A stretch of DNA of 27,673 nucleotides. Source: Candidatus Rifleibacteriota bacterium. Lineage in GTDB: Bacteria; UBP17; UBA6191; JACPRK01. Where the stretch lies: positions 1 through 27,673 of the forward strand of contig JACQZL010000373.1 in the NCBI GenBank assembly GCA_016213865.1, written 5' to 3'. Each line of letters starts with the position of its first letter. The stretch's first letter is position 1. Under the pieces are notes generated by a model. It made no database searches. It was not told the DNA's origin and saw only the letters and a list, made by a program, of their open reading frames with translations. Positions 1 through 7,686 of the stretch are shown here, piece after piece. Made by a program: the position numbers and the translations under genes.

Positions 1-1
1 C

Positions 2-1882
2 GAGAAGCTCGACAGCCTCCTCAACCGGCTCGAGAAGGTCAAGGGCGATCGGCTGGTCGAGGACGTGGTCCCGGGCAAGAAGATCGACCTGGCCCAGTAC
101 GGCCTCGACAAGCCGCTCTACAAGGTGACCTGGAAGGCCGGTACGGAGCAGACCCTCTTCATTGGCAAGGACAGCCCCCTGGGCTCCAACGCCTACGTCA
201 AGACGGGCGCCGACGACAAGGTCTACCTGGTCAACTCGGGCGATCTCGACATCCTCAAGAAGGACCTCTTCACCTTCCGCGACAAGACCGTCCTCAAGGC
301 TGACAAGGACCAGATCAAGGAGGTCCAGGTCACCAAGGCGGGCGGCGAGAAGTGGCGCTTCACCCACGCCACCGACGGCACCTGGTCGATCGAGGAGCCC
401 TTCAAGGCCCCCGGCGATTCCCAGGTCCTGGGCGACCTGGTCAACGACCTGGGCCGCCTGCGGGCCGAGGAGTTCACGTGCGAGACGACGGCCGACCTCA
501 AGCCGTTCTCGCTCGATCCGCCCGAGATGACGGCCAAGCTCGTCTTCAAGGACGACGGGGCGACCAAGACGGTCCTCTTCGGCAAGCGCAAGGAGACCGA
601 CTCGAACCGGATGTACGTCAAGCGCGAGTCGGAGCCGATCGTCTATCTGATCGACGCCACCCTGGTGAAGGCCCTGGGCAACAAGCCGGACGAGTTCCGC
701 GACAAGACCGTCTTCCGCATCGGCGATCGCGAACTGGCTTCGGTCACGGTCGAGCGGCAAGGCCAGAAGGTCACGGCCGGAAAGGGCAAGGACGGCCGCT
801 GGTCCTACGAGGCCTCCCGGATGACGAGCGATCCGGGCTCGTCGCTCACGATGCTCCAGGACAAGCTCAAGGAGCTGAAGGCCGCCCGCTTCGTCACCGG
901 CGCCGACGTGAAACCGTCCGAGTTCGGCCTCGACAAGCCCGACTACGTCGTACGGCTCTCGCTCGCGGCCAGGGCCCCGACGACGGCCACCACCGGGGCC
1001 AAGCCCGAGCCGGCGATCGAGCTGGCCGCCCGCGTCGGCAAGACCGTCGAAACGGGCCGCTACGTCCAGTTCGAAAACGACCCGGCGGTCGTCGTGACCA
1101 AGGAGGACTTCGTCTCGCAACTGGACGGGTTCCTCAAGACCTACCGCGAGGCGCTGCCCTTCGAGGAGTGGAACCTCAAGTCCATCCAGCTCGCCAAGAA
1201 GGACGCCAAGCGGACGTTCGAGATCAACGACAAGGGCGATTGGCTCGAAACCGGCCAGAAAGAGGGCACCTCGCCGCTCAAGGACAAGATCCGGGCCCTG
1301 GCGGGCGCCTTGCCCCACCTGGCCCCGTCCGAGTGGCTGCCCGAAACGCCCGCCGAGCTGGCAGCCAAGCGGCTCACCGAACCTGCGTACAACGTGACCG
1401 TGAAGACGAAGGACGGCAAGCCCGACCTGACTTTCCGACTCGCGGCGACGGGTGGCGACAAGGGCCACTTCAAGATGGAAGGGAAGAGCGGCATCGGGGT
1501 CATCCCCGCCGACATCCTGACGAAGGCCGACGAGCTGTGGGCCACCCCCAGCCCGCCTCCGGCGCCGGCCGCGACCCCGACCTCCACCGCCCCGGCCAAG
1601 GCCGCGACGGCGACGGCTCCCGCACCCGCGACGCCGCTCCCGGCGGTACCGCTGGCCACGCCTGCCCCTGCAACGCCGCCCCCGGCTCCGGCCGTGACGC
1701 CGCCAGCGCCCGCGAAGCCCGCGGCCGCCGCGCCGGTCACGACTCCGCCGGCCGTCAAGGTGCTCGATCTCGGCACCACGCCGGGCAAGATCGAGCCGCC
1801 GAAGCCGACCGGGCCGCCCAAGCTGGAGATCCTCCCGACGCAGCTCCCGAAGCCCGGGGACGCAAGGCCCGGCAAGCCGTAG
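2..1882 (+). CDS. DUF4340 repeat protein, 5'-truncated by the window edge
   Basis: The frame is open from base 2, so the true start lies outside the window; the first internal ATG/GTG candidates are not convincing starts. The protein has tandem DUF4340-type units, each with a K-V-x-W or T-x-L-x-F-G-K strand, a Y-V-K strand, and a phrase such as FRDKTVL or FRDKTVF (this phrase occurs twice, about 140 residues apart). The last ~110 residues are a Pro/Ala/Thr-rich low-complexity tail that looks unstructured. DUF4340 proteins are typically encoded at the end of operons for GldG-type ABC-2 transporters in gliding-related or polysaccharide-export loci, so the partner genes are probably upstream of the window (known of the family). 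Its biochemical role is unknown. A hairpin terminator lies 36 bases after the stop, consistent with it being the last gene of its operon. Confidence 0.8.
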   Translation, partial: EKLDSLLNRLEKVKGDRLVEDVVPGKKIDLAQYGLDKPLYKVTWKAGTEQTLFIGKDSPLGSNAYVKTGADDKVYLVNSGDLDILKKDLFTFRDKTVLKADKDQIKEVQVTKAGGEKWRFTHATDGTWSIEEPFKAPGDSQVLGDLVNDLGRLRAEEFTCETTADLKPFSLDPPEMTAKLVFKDDGATKTVLFGKRKETDSNRMYVKRESEPIVYLIDATLVKALGNKPDEFRDKTVFRIGDRELASVTVERQGQKVTAGKGKDGRWSYEASRMTSDPGSSLTMLQDKLKELKAARFVTGADVKPSEFGLDKPDYVVRLSLAARAPTTATTGAKPEPAIELAARVGKTVETGRYVQFENDPAVVVTKEDFVSQLDGFLKTYREALPFEEWNLKSIQLAKKDAKRTFEINDKGDWLETGQKEGTSPLKDKIRALAGALPHLAPSEWLPETPAELAAKRLTEPAYNVTVKTKDGKPDLTFRLAATGGDKGHFKMEGKSGIGVIPADILTKADELWATPSPPPAPAATPTSTAPAKAATATAPAPATPLPAVPLATPAPATPPPAPAVTPPAPAKPAAAAPVTTPPAVKVLDLGTTPGKIEPPKPTGPPKLEILPTQLPKPGDARPGKP

Positions 1883-2205
1883 GCCTCGTCAGGCCGGGAG
1901 CCTGAAGCCAACGAGAGACCGGGACGTCGCACCCCCGCGGAGCGGCGTCCCGGTTTCACGTCTCCGCGGGTGGCGATGTGCTCGCCACAGAACAGTCTGT
2001 GCGATGCGGCTCGTCGTCTGGCAGGACCGGCCTCTGGGCCGGTCCAACGCCAGGCCGGCCTGGAAGACGGCGGCCCACCGATGGGCCGGTCGGCGCCTCC
2101 GCTCACCGAACGGTGCCCAGTTTCCAGCAAGGAAAACGCCGCGCTGGGCGAGAGCGGGAGAACGCTCGGTGCCAGGGGGGAACCGCGGCAGGGCCGCAGC
2201 GCTGG
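1883..2205. other. Convergent intergenic region with two hairpins
   Basis: This 323-base gap separates the plus-strand DUF4340 gene from the 3' end of the minus-strand antitoxin gene. It holds the terminator above and a second perfect hairpin, nine-base arms at 2024-2032 and 2037-2045 with a four-base loop. The second hairpin could be a small repeat or help end minus-strand transcription, but no T-run follows it on that strand. Short open frames here have no coding character. Confidence 0.5.
1918..1956 (+). terminator. Rho-independent-like terminator after the DUF4340 gene
   Basis: A nine-base perfect stem (1918-1926 with 1946-1954), extendable by three more pairs including one wobble, closes a 13-base loop and ends in TTT at 1954-1956. 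The U-tract is short, as is usual in GC-rich genomes, but position and stem strength fit a terminator. Confidence 0.6.
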
Positions 2206-2580
2206 TCAGGGCTGCTTCGGGACGCGAACGCGGTGGGCAACCGCGGCGGACTTTGGCCGTTTCGGCGGCAGCGAACGGAGCGCGGTCGCGTGGGGTCGAG
2301 CCCGCTCACTCGAGGCTTGCTTCCTGGGAGCGACACGTTCCGGCATCCGGTCTTCTTCACGCTCTGGGGGGCGAGCAGGGAGGCTGTCGAGCAGTTCCAG
2401 AGTCTTCCTCATGTCGGCGCCACGGCTTCTCTCGGCGAAGAACGCTTGAGCATCCTGGGCCGCGACGATCCGCGTGATGTTGTACATGAGGTACTGGTTC
2501 ATCGACAGTCCTTGTCTGACGGACTCCGCCTTCACACGCCGGTAGAGTTCTTCGGGAAGCCTGAGCACGAAGCGGTTCAT
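2206..2580 (-). CDS. Ribbon-helix-helix antitoxin, partner of the PIN toxin
   Basis: A 124-residue protein. Residues 1-40 form a classic RHH DNA-binding unit: a beta-strand (MNRFVLRLPEEL), then two helices with a turn containing GLSMNQYL. This is the fold of HicB/Arc/CopG-type antitoxins, which bind operators as dimers and neutralise the toxin through the C-terminal part. The C-terminal half (from about residue 65) is Arg/Pro-rich and probably disordered until toxin is bound (inference). The ATG at 2580 overlaps the upstream PIN stop codon as ATGA, which favours this start over an upstream in-frame start inside the toxin gene and indicates translational coupling. Antitoxins are usually encoded first; here it is second. 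It is likely autoregulatory on the operator-like site upstream of the PIN gene. Confidence 0.75.
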   Translation of the reverse strand: MNRFVLRLPEELYRRVKAESVRQGLSMNQYLMYNITRIVAAQDAQAFFAERSRGADMRKTLELLDSLPARPPEREEDRMPERVAPRKQASSERARPHATALRSLPPKRPKSAAVAHRVRVPKQP

Positions 2581-3011
2581 GACACACCTGCCTCTCTGAG
2601 CAGGGAGACGGTTTGAGCGGGCGTTTGAATCTCGAAACGGAAGCGGCGAGATGCTTGCAGGTAGTCGCGCGTGTTGAAGGTCACCAGAACGTTGGCGGAG
2701 CTGGCGACCGCGCATTCGACGAACATCTCGTCGGCTGGCTCGGCATATCCGGGGCGCCACAGGTACCAGACGTTGGTTGGGACGAGAACTGAAAGCAAGG
2801 TCGTCAGGAACGTCTGCATCTGGCTTGCGCTCCAGCCGATCCGATCGAGATTTTCCGACCTGAGCAGCACGGCTTCGTACTCGAAGAAGACAGGCACTGT
2901 GACCGCGGCTTCGACGGAACGGTCGAGGATCCTACGGATGAGCCAGTAGGAGGCTCCCAGCGGAGACCGAAGAGCCGACAAGAGAACATTGGTGTCGACC
3001 ACCAGGCGCAT
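2577..3011 (-). CDS. PIN-domain ribonuclease toxin
   Basis: A 144-residue PIN-domain protein of the kind annotated as putative toxin component, PIN family. The opening strand VVDTNVLLSAL supplies the first metal-binding aspartate (D6); acidic residues at E44/E46, D94 (PADEMFVECA) and D116 (FNTRDY) complete the expected Mg2+ site. PIN toxins cleave RNA when freed from their antitoxin. An upstream in-frame start would add ~63 residues of low-quality sequence running through the promoter-like region, so the ATG at 3011 is preferred. The gene overlaps the RHH antitoxin by four bases and precedes it, the reverse of the common order. Fold assignment is firm; activity and RNA target are not known from sequence. 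Confidence 0.8.
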   Translation of the reverse strand: MRLVVDTNVLLSALRSPLGASYWLIRRILDRSVEAAVTVPVFFEYEAVLLRSENLDRIGWSASQMQTFLTTLLSVLVPTNVWYLWRPGYAEPADEMFVECAVASSANVLVTFNTRDYLQASRRFRFEIQTPAQTVSLLREAGVS

Positions 3012-3019
3012 GCGGCAAA

Positions 3020-3041
3020 TGATATCACTGATGACATTATA
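3020..3041 (-). promoter_or_regulatory. Putative promoter/operator of the PIN-RHH module
   Basis: Reading the minus strand, a perfect -10 hexamer TATAAT lies at 3041-3036. Between it and the start codon are two related octamers, 3029-3036 and 3020-3027; the latter is the palindrome TGATATCA, and the two differ at two positions. Half-sites of this size and nine-base spacing suit an RHH dimer-of-dimers operator. No good -35 hexamer is visible 16-18 bases upstream. Confidence 0.5.
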
Positions 3042-3167
3042 CGTCCCAACCTGCAGCATTGCCGGGTGCGCACGCGGACTGCGGGGAACCGCATTGCCAC
3101 GTCGGCAATCTCGTCTCTCCTGCTGCTGGCCGGTTTCCAGACTCGCCAGTCTTGGCGCGGCTTCCTT

Positions 3168-3191
3168 GGCCGGCACGGAGGCCGGCCCTAC
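3168..3191. repeat. Small GC-rich hairpin repeat
   Basis: Arms 3168-3174 and 3181-3187 (GGCCGGC/GCCGGCC) form a perfect seven-base stem with a six-base loop, followed by CTAC. The same pattern, GCCGGC, six bases, GCCGGC and CCTAC, recurs at 9340-9362 inside a kinase gene, which marks it as a dispersed family rather than chance. The surrounding 3042-3238 stretch has no supportable gene. Confidence 0.55.
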
Positions 3192-3238
3192 CAGTCTCAC
3201 CCACGAACTGCGAGCGCACCCTGCATGGCCCGGGCCTG

Positions 3239-4420
3239 TTACCGGCGGTGGCCAGCTCGGGGGGTTCGTGGCGAGCGGCCGCGGGTGTGGCGCTCGGCCT
3301 GGCGCGCGGTAGACGAAGGCTGGCGTTGGTCAAATCGGAAGGCCTCCGCGAGCACGCGCAGGACGAGTGGCCCCTGCAGACGGGCACGCAGGATCGGTGA
3401 CGGGTGTCCGGGCTGGTCCTGGTCGGCGCACAACAACAGCTCGAGCCCGCCGGCGTCCGGGCCGGCCAGAGCAACCCCCTCCAGTTTCAGCGCGGGCACC
3501 GACCCGTCGGGGAGCACGAGCGGCGTCTGGAAGGCCCGGCCCTGCCGATCGATCAGCCCCACCGCCGAGCCGGCGATGTCTCCGTCCGCGACCGCATCGG
3601 GCGAAAGCTCCGCTGCTGCCACGTAGACGCACCAGCCCCCGCCCAGCTCGCAGGCCCCCGAGAAGGTCAGGCGGCCTCCCCGCAACTCCCCAAGGTCGTA
3701 CACGGCCGCGAAGCGGAGGAGCTTGCCGTCGAAGGGAGCGCCCGGATCGACGAGCGCCCGGTCCAGATAGGAGAGGAAGCCGGCCAAGTCGAGATCGATG
3801 CTCGCGTTGCGGGGGCGTCTCCCGTCGCGCTCGGCTCCGTTTCCCCGCTGAAAGAGCCGGAGGACGTCCTCGAGGTTGGCCGCTCCCTCGAGGTTGAGCT
3901 CGGTGCCGACGAGGTCCGTCCGCGCGGCCAGAGTCGCGTACATCCCGGCGAGCGTGGCGACGCGGGTGGTCTCCGGGCCACCCGCCGGGTCGATCAGCGC
4001 CACACGAGTCCGTCCCGGCGCCGACCCGCTGCCCATCGCCAGGAGGCGAGGCCCCTGCTTCGTCTCGACCTTGACGAAGCACTCGACGTCGGCCTTGCCC
4101 GCCTTCGGGACGGCGCCACGGCCGAAGCGAGCCGCCAGCTCGGGGAAGAGCAGTCGCAGCCGCCCGGGTCCGCCCGCCAGAGGCGATACCGCGGCGTAGG
4201 CGCTGTCGTCCTGCGCCACCCAGAGGTGCCCGTCCACGACGCGAAGCTCCGAGGCGGCCCGGGCACGTTCACCGCCCGGCCCGGACCCGATGGCAGGGCC
4301 GAAGCCCCCGGCAAGCCCGAGCGTCATCTCCGGGCCCGCCCACGTGGCGCGCAGGACGGCCGGGCAGCCTGCTCGAGCGGCGGCCGGGGCAGGCATGGCA
4401 GGGGGTACCAAGATCGGCAT
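3239..4420 (-). CDS. DUF6929-like protein in the MntA/HepT operon
   Basis: A 393-residue protein of no clear function that resembles the DUF6929 family (recognised by eye, not searched). It is beta-rich, with repeated strand-turn phrases such as GRLRLLFPEL, RVALIDPAGG, LRFAAVYDLGEL and VGLIDRQGRAF, suggestive of a beta-propeller-like fold. No convincing signal peptide is present. The ATG at 4420 has a strong GGAGG ribosome-binding site nine bases upstream, lying inside the end of the hepT-like gene; the gap from the HepT stop is three bases, so it is very probably co-transcribed and coupled. The last ~20 residues are Arg-rich and may be read-through past an older stop. Presence of a cargo-like gene in a toxin-antitoxin operon is unusual; it may be incidental. 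Confidence 0.65.
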   Translation of the reverse strand: MPILVPPAMPAPAAARAGCPAVLRATWAGPEMTLGLAGGFGPAIGSGPGGERARAASELRVVDGHLWVAQDDSAYAAVSPLAGGPGRLRLLFPELAARFGRGAVPKAGKADVECFVKVETKQGPRLLAMGSGSAPGRTRVALIDPAGGPETTRVATLAGMYATLAARTDLVGTELNLEGAANLEDVLRLFQRGNGAERDGRRPRNASIDLDLAGFLSYLDRALVDPGAPFDGKLLRFAAVYDLGELRGGRLTFSGACELGGGWCVYVAAAELSPDAVADGDIAGSAVGLIDRQGRAFQTPLVLPDGSVPALKLEGVALAGPDAGGLELLLCADQDQPGHPSPILRARLQGPLVLRVLAEAFRFDQRQPSSTARQAERHTRGRSPRTPRAGHRR

Positions 4421-4423
4421 CCG

Positions 4424-4855
4424 TCACTTCCTCCGTTCCAGCCAGGAGACCACAGCGGCGAGGAACTCGTCGAAATCGCCCAGACCGTGGGAAGTGAGCT
4501 CCGCGAGCCTCAAGGGATCGACCTCGGCGTAGTCGTGGACCAGGAGGTTGCGCAGGCCGGGCATCGGGCGCATCCGCCGCCCCAGATCCTCTGGAATCAC
4601 CTCCAGCGCGACCAGACCGTCAATGAGGCCTGTGTAGTCGTCAATGGGGCCGGACGGGTGGGCGGCCAGGATGTGAGCCCCGAGGTCGAGAACGGTCTGG
4701 ATGCAGACCTGGAGCCCTCGCTCCAGAGCCCACTCCCGTTCGGAGACCGTCGCGGGGTCGGCAGGGTCCGGCAGACGCAGGGCTCGAAGCCGCGTCAGGC
4801 TGGCCTCGAGCGATCGCAGCAACCGATTCAGTACCTGCCGGTCGACGTGGCTCAT
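4424..4855 (-). CDS. hepT: HepT-like HEPN toxin
   Basis: A 143-residue, mostly helical protein of the HEPN superfamily. The hallmark R-x4-H-x-Y motif is intact: R102, H107, Y109 within LRNLLVHDYA. In characterised HepT/MntA pairs the HEPN protein is an RNase toxin, and the tyrosine in this motif is polyadenylylated by MntA, which silences it (known of the family). The ATG overlaps the MntA stop as ATGA, a four-base overlap typical of these pairs, and the next gene begins three bases after its stop. All three are likely one transcript. Assignment is secure from motif, length, and the adjacent nucleotidyltransferase. Confidence 0.87.
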   Translation of the reverse strand: MSHVDRQVLNRLLRSLEASLTRLRALRLPDPADPATVSEREWALERGLQVCIQTVLDLGAHILAAHPSGPIDDYTGLIDGLVALEVIPEDLGRRMRPMPGLRNLLVHDYAEVDPLRLAELTSHGLGDFDEFLAAVVSWLERRK

Positions 4856-5316
4856 CGAGAGGTCTCCTTGGTGGATTGCCGAAGAGCCAGGTAGCGGGCC
4901 TCGAGGTCGCGCAGCGGCTGGGTGTCCAGGTAACGCAGCAAGGCCCTGGCCCGGCAGCGAACTTGCTCTGCCTCGTCACGGCAGCACAGGACAACGCCCT
5001 CGGTGACGATGCGGTGGGCCAGCAAGGGAGAGGCGGTCTCGAAGAGTGCCACGTCCACCGCTCCGGTTCCGAGAAGGTCCATCAGCTCCGCGGCCACAAG
5101 GGCCGGGTACCCCCAAGGCACCTCGGGCACGCGGCCACCGCACCACACCGCCACGTCGACGTCAGACCAGTCCGAGCCGTCTCCGCGGCCCCGGCTTCCG
5201 AACAACCATGCCAGCCGGACTTCCGGGCGCGCCTGGAAGAAGGCGTGCAGCAACTCGACCGCGTGTGCGGTCGCGAGGCGCCTGCCAGCTCGTTGACTGC
5301 CCACGGACGGGATCAT
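4852..5316 (-). CDS. mntA: MntA-like nucleotidyltransferase antitoxin
   Basis: A 154-residue minimal nucleotidyltransferase. The G-S-x10-D-x-D motif is exact (G40, S41, D52, D54), and a third acidic residue is present in AVDVALFE (D88). Family members transfer AMP to the tyrosine of the partner HepT and so act as the antitoxin. The start is uncertain: ATG at 5316 has no well-spaced Shine-Dalgarno and sits within a TATGAT hexamer, so an alternative GTG at 5304 is possible. The reading frame is open upstream of 5316 for at least 60 codons, into the tail of the disrupted Kelch/PKD gene, with no stop between them. The pair is a self-contained toxin-antitoxin module often found in defence-rich regions. 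Confidence 0.85.
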   Translation of the reverse strand: MIPSVGSQRAGRRLATAHAVELLHAFFQARPEVRLAWLFGSRGRGDGSDWSDVDVAVWCGGRVPEVPWGYPALVAAELMDLLGTGAVDVALFETASPLLAHRIVTEGVVLCCRDEAEQVRCRARALLRYLDTQPLRDLEARYLALRQSTKETSR

Positions 5317-7494
5317 AGCACCGGGCGACCCTTCGTTCGTACCCGCGGTCGGGCCGAGGTAACGCAGGGTCCTCGTTGTGAGGTCGTCCGAGGGCCGGCG
5401 GCCCGCGTGGAGCTGCAGGGTGTACTGGACCGGCGGCGTTCCGTCCAGGACGATGGTGTCCCCCGCCTGCGCCTGGTCGGCAGCCGCACACGCAGCGAGC
5501 GTCCGGCCGCGGCTGCCAGTGCGACCGTGTCGGCCCCCGTGACAGACGTCGTGCTCGCTGCCCCCGTCAACGAGAGCGCGACCGGCGCCTCGGCGGGGGG
5601 CACGCTCCTCACCCGCACGCGCAAGGGCGGCGCAAAGGCCCCTTGCTCCGAAACGGTCACGTCGAACACCAGCTCACCGGGAAGCGGCGGCACGAAACTG
5701 ACCCGCGAGGCGGTCGTCGACGGCAGCAAAGCGACCGACGGACCTTCGAGCTGGCTCCACTGGAAGCGGAGGCCACGGCCCGACGGGTCGTAGGCCGAGG
5801 CGCTGGTCGAGGCGTCGAGCACGACCGTCTCACGGCCGGCTTCGAAGGCCAGCGGCGGCTCATCGGGCGCGGCATCCCGACCTCTCGCCGGGTGAAACAC
5901 GCGCGCCATGGGGCGCGGGGTCAACCCGGCCGCGAGCAAGCTCACGCGCATCCGCGAGGGCGGGCTGTCGAGGACGCCGTTGGAGACGACCAGCTCGAAG
6001 TCGTGGTCGCCGCTGGCGGACAGCGTCGCGGTCGGGGTGGGGCCGGAGGTCTCGTCGGGGGCCAGCGTCGCCCCGGGTCCGCTCGCGTAACGCCAGCGAT
6101 AGGTTAGCGTCCGAGCCTGCGCATCCCGGCTCCCGCGGCCGTCCAGGCGCAAGAATGGCACCCTGTCGCTCTGCCCTGGAGCCAGAGGGTCGGGAAAGCC
6201 GCGGCCGGCCTCCACGGTCAACGCGGGTCCGGCGGCTGCCGTCGGACGAAAGACCCTGCCATGGCCAGCGGGCGAGGTCCCACGCACCGCGAGCCGAGTC
6301 GAAGGCGACGGCGGCGTTGCTCCTGGCCGTCGGACTCACGGGAGAGCGCAGCTCCCAGCGGGTGCCGTCGAACTCCCAGAGGGTGTCGTTCCTCTTGCCC
6401 GAAGAGAGTGTTCCGCCAAAGACCACGAGACGCTGTCGGCCCGAGTCATAGGCGAGAGACTGGGTGTTCAGATTCGGGGGTGTAGGAGATGCGCCGATCT
6501 GGCTCCAGTTCACCCCGTCCCAGTCCCAGAAGTCGCCACCGTAGTCGCCACCGGCGAGCGCAAGGTGTCGAGTGAGGGAATTGAAGGCCATCAAGGCGAC
6601 CGTGTGGTTCCAGGGCCTCGTAGTCGGTTGGGCTTCCGTCCACTGCGTCCCATCCCAGAGCCACATCTCACCGACGCTGGTTCTGTTCACCGCGCCGCCG
6701 AAAAGCACCGTTTGGCCACGCTCCTCATCGAAGGCCAAGGCCCCCCAGGCTCGTGGCGACGACGATGTCGCCGGTGACATCCTGGACCAGGCACCTGAGC
6801 CCCATTCCCATGTCACGTTCTGCGCCGGCGATACCCCCTCGGGTTCCTCAACCAGGACTGCTCGGGAACGAATCGAGTCATAGGCCATCCTCCCGTACGT
6901 CGAGCCGGCAGGTCCGTACTCGAAGGGAAGCTGAATCCAATCTGTGCCACTCCACTCCCAAAGCTGGCCGATGCTCATGGCGTAGCCGCCGACGTAAAGC
7001 AGGCAACGGCCTCTCTGGCGATCGTAGACCAACGGGGCCGCCATCACGCCACCCGGACCGTGCTTCGGATAGTGCTGGGTCCAGCCGATCCCATCCCATT
7101 CCCAGGTATCCCCGGGATCCAGGACACCAGTCGTCGTGGTGGTGGCCGCGCTGCCGAACAGCACACAGCATCTCCTCGCTGTATCGTAGACCATCGCGTG
7201 CCCATTGGCCGGCGGCTGCGTGGCCGGATCCCGCTGCTCCCAGTGCAAGCCGTCGAACTCCCAGGTTTGGGCGGTCCAGGACTGCGCGAAGAACCCGAAC
7301 AACACCGTCCGTGCCCTCGCCGCATCGTAGGTCATGGCAAGGCTTCCCTCGGGCGCCGGGAGTGTCTCCTGGGGCAACGTGCGCCAATCCCACAGGGCCG
7401 AATCCCCATATCTGCTCAATCGGATCGCCAAGGACGAGGCTCGGGTGTACTGGGTCAGGCGCGATCGAGGTATCGTCGGTTTCCACGACATCAC
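5317..7494 (-). pseudogene. Disrupted seven-bladed Kelch-like plus PKD-like surface protein
   Basis: From 7494 to about 6290 one frame encodes seven regular Kelch-like units of ~54 residues, each with a Y/FD-x2-R-x3-VLFG strand and a W-E/L-W/F-D-G-x2-W strand: a complete propeller. Near 6290 this frame turns to nonsense. A second frame takes over to about 5480 with two PKD/Ig-like domains (phrases TLTYRWRYASGPGATL and GLRFQWSQLEGPS). Near 5480 coding character returns to the first frame (AGDTIVLDGTPPVQYTLQL) and runs without a stop into mntA. Two shifts in one gene mean either real decay or assembly indels. The 5' end has only a GTG/ATG start with weak Shine-Dalgarno and no signal peptide, so it may also be truncated. 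If intact, it would be a large extracytoplasmic protein; ligand unknown. Confidence 0.7.
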
Positions 7495-7686
7495 CTCGAA
7501 CGACCGGGTCAGCCGAAAGCTGGAACGTTGCGGGATCGGTCATGCGATGGAAACCGGGCTGTTCAGCCAGACGCACTGAAGAGGCTGGCCTCTTTCCAGA
7601 CGCTGATGCAAGACGTGGGGGCAGCGTGATGGCCGCACCCGGAGCTCATCACGAAAGGCCAGGGGCTCACGCGCTCACCCCCGGTC

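Noticed and set aside
5312..5317. TATGAT as a mntA -10 element
   Set aside because: No -35 partner at 16-18 bases, and it overlaps the likely ATG; too weak to list as a promoter.
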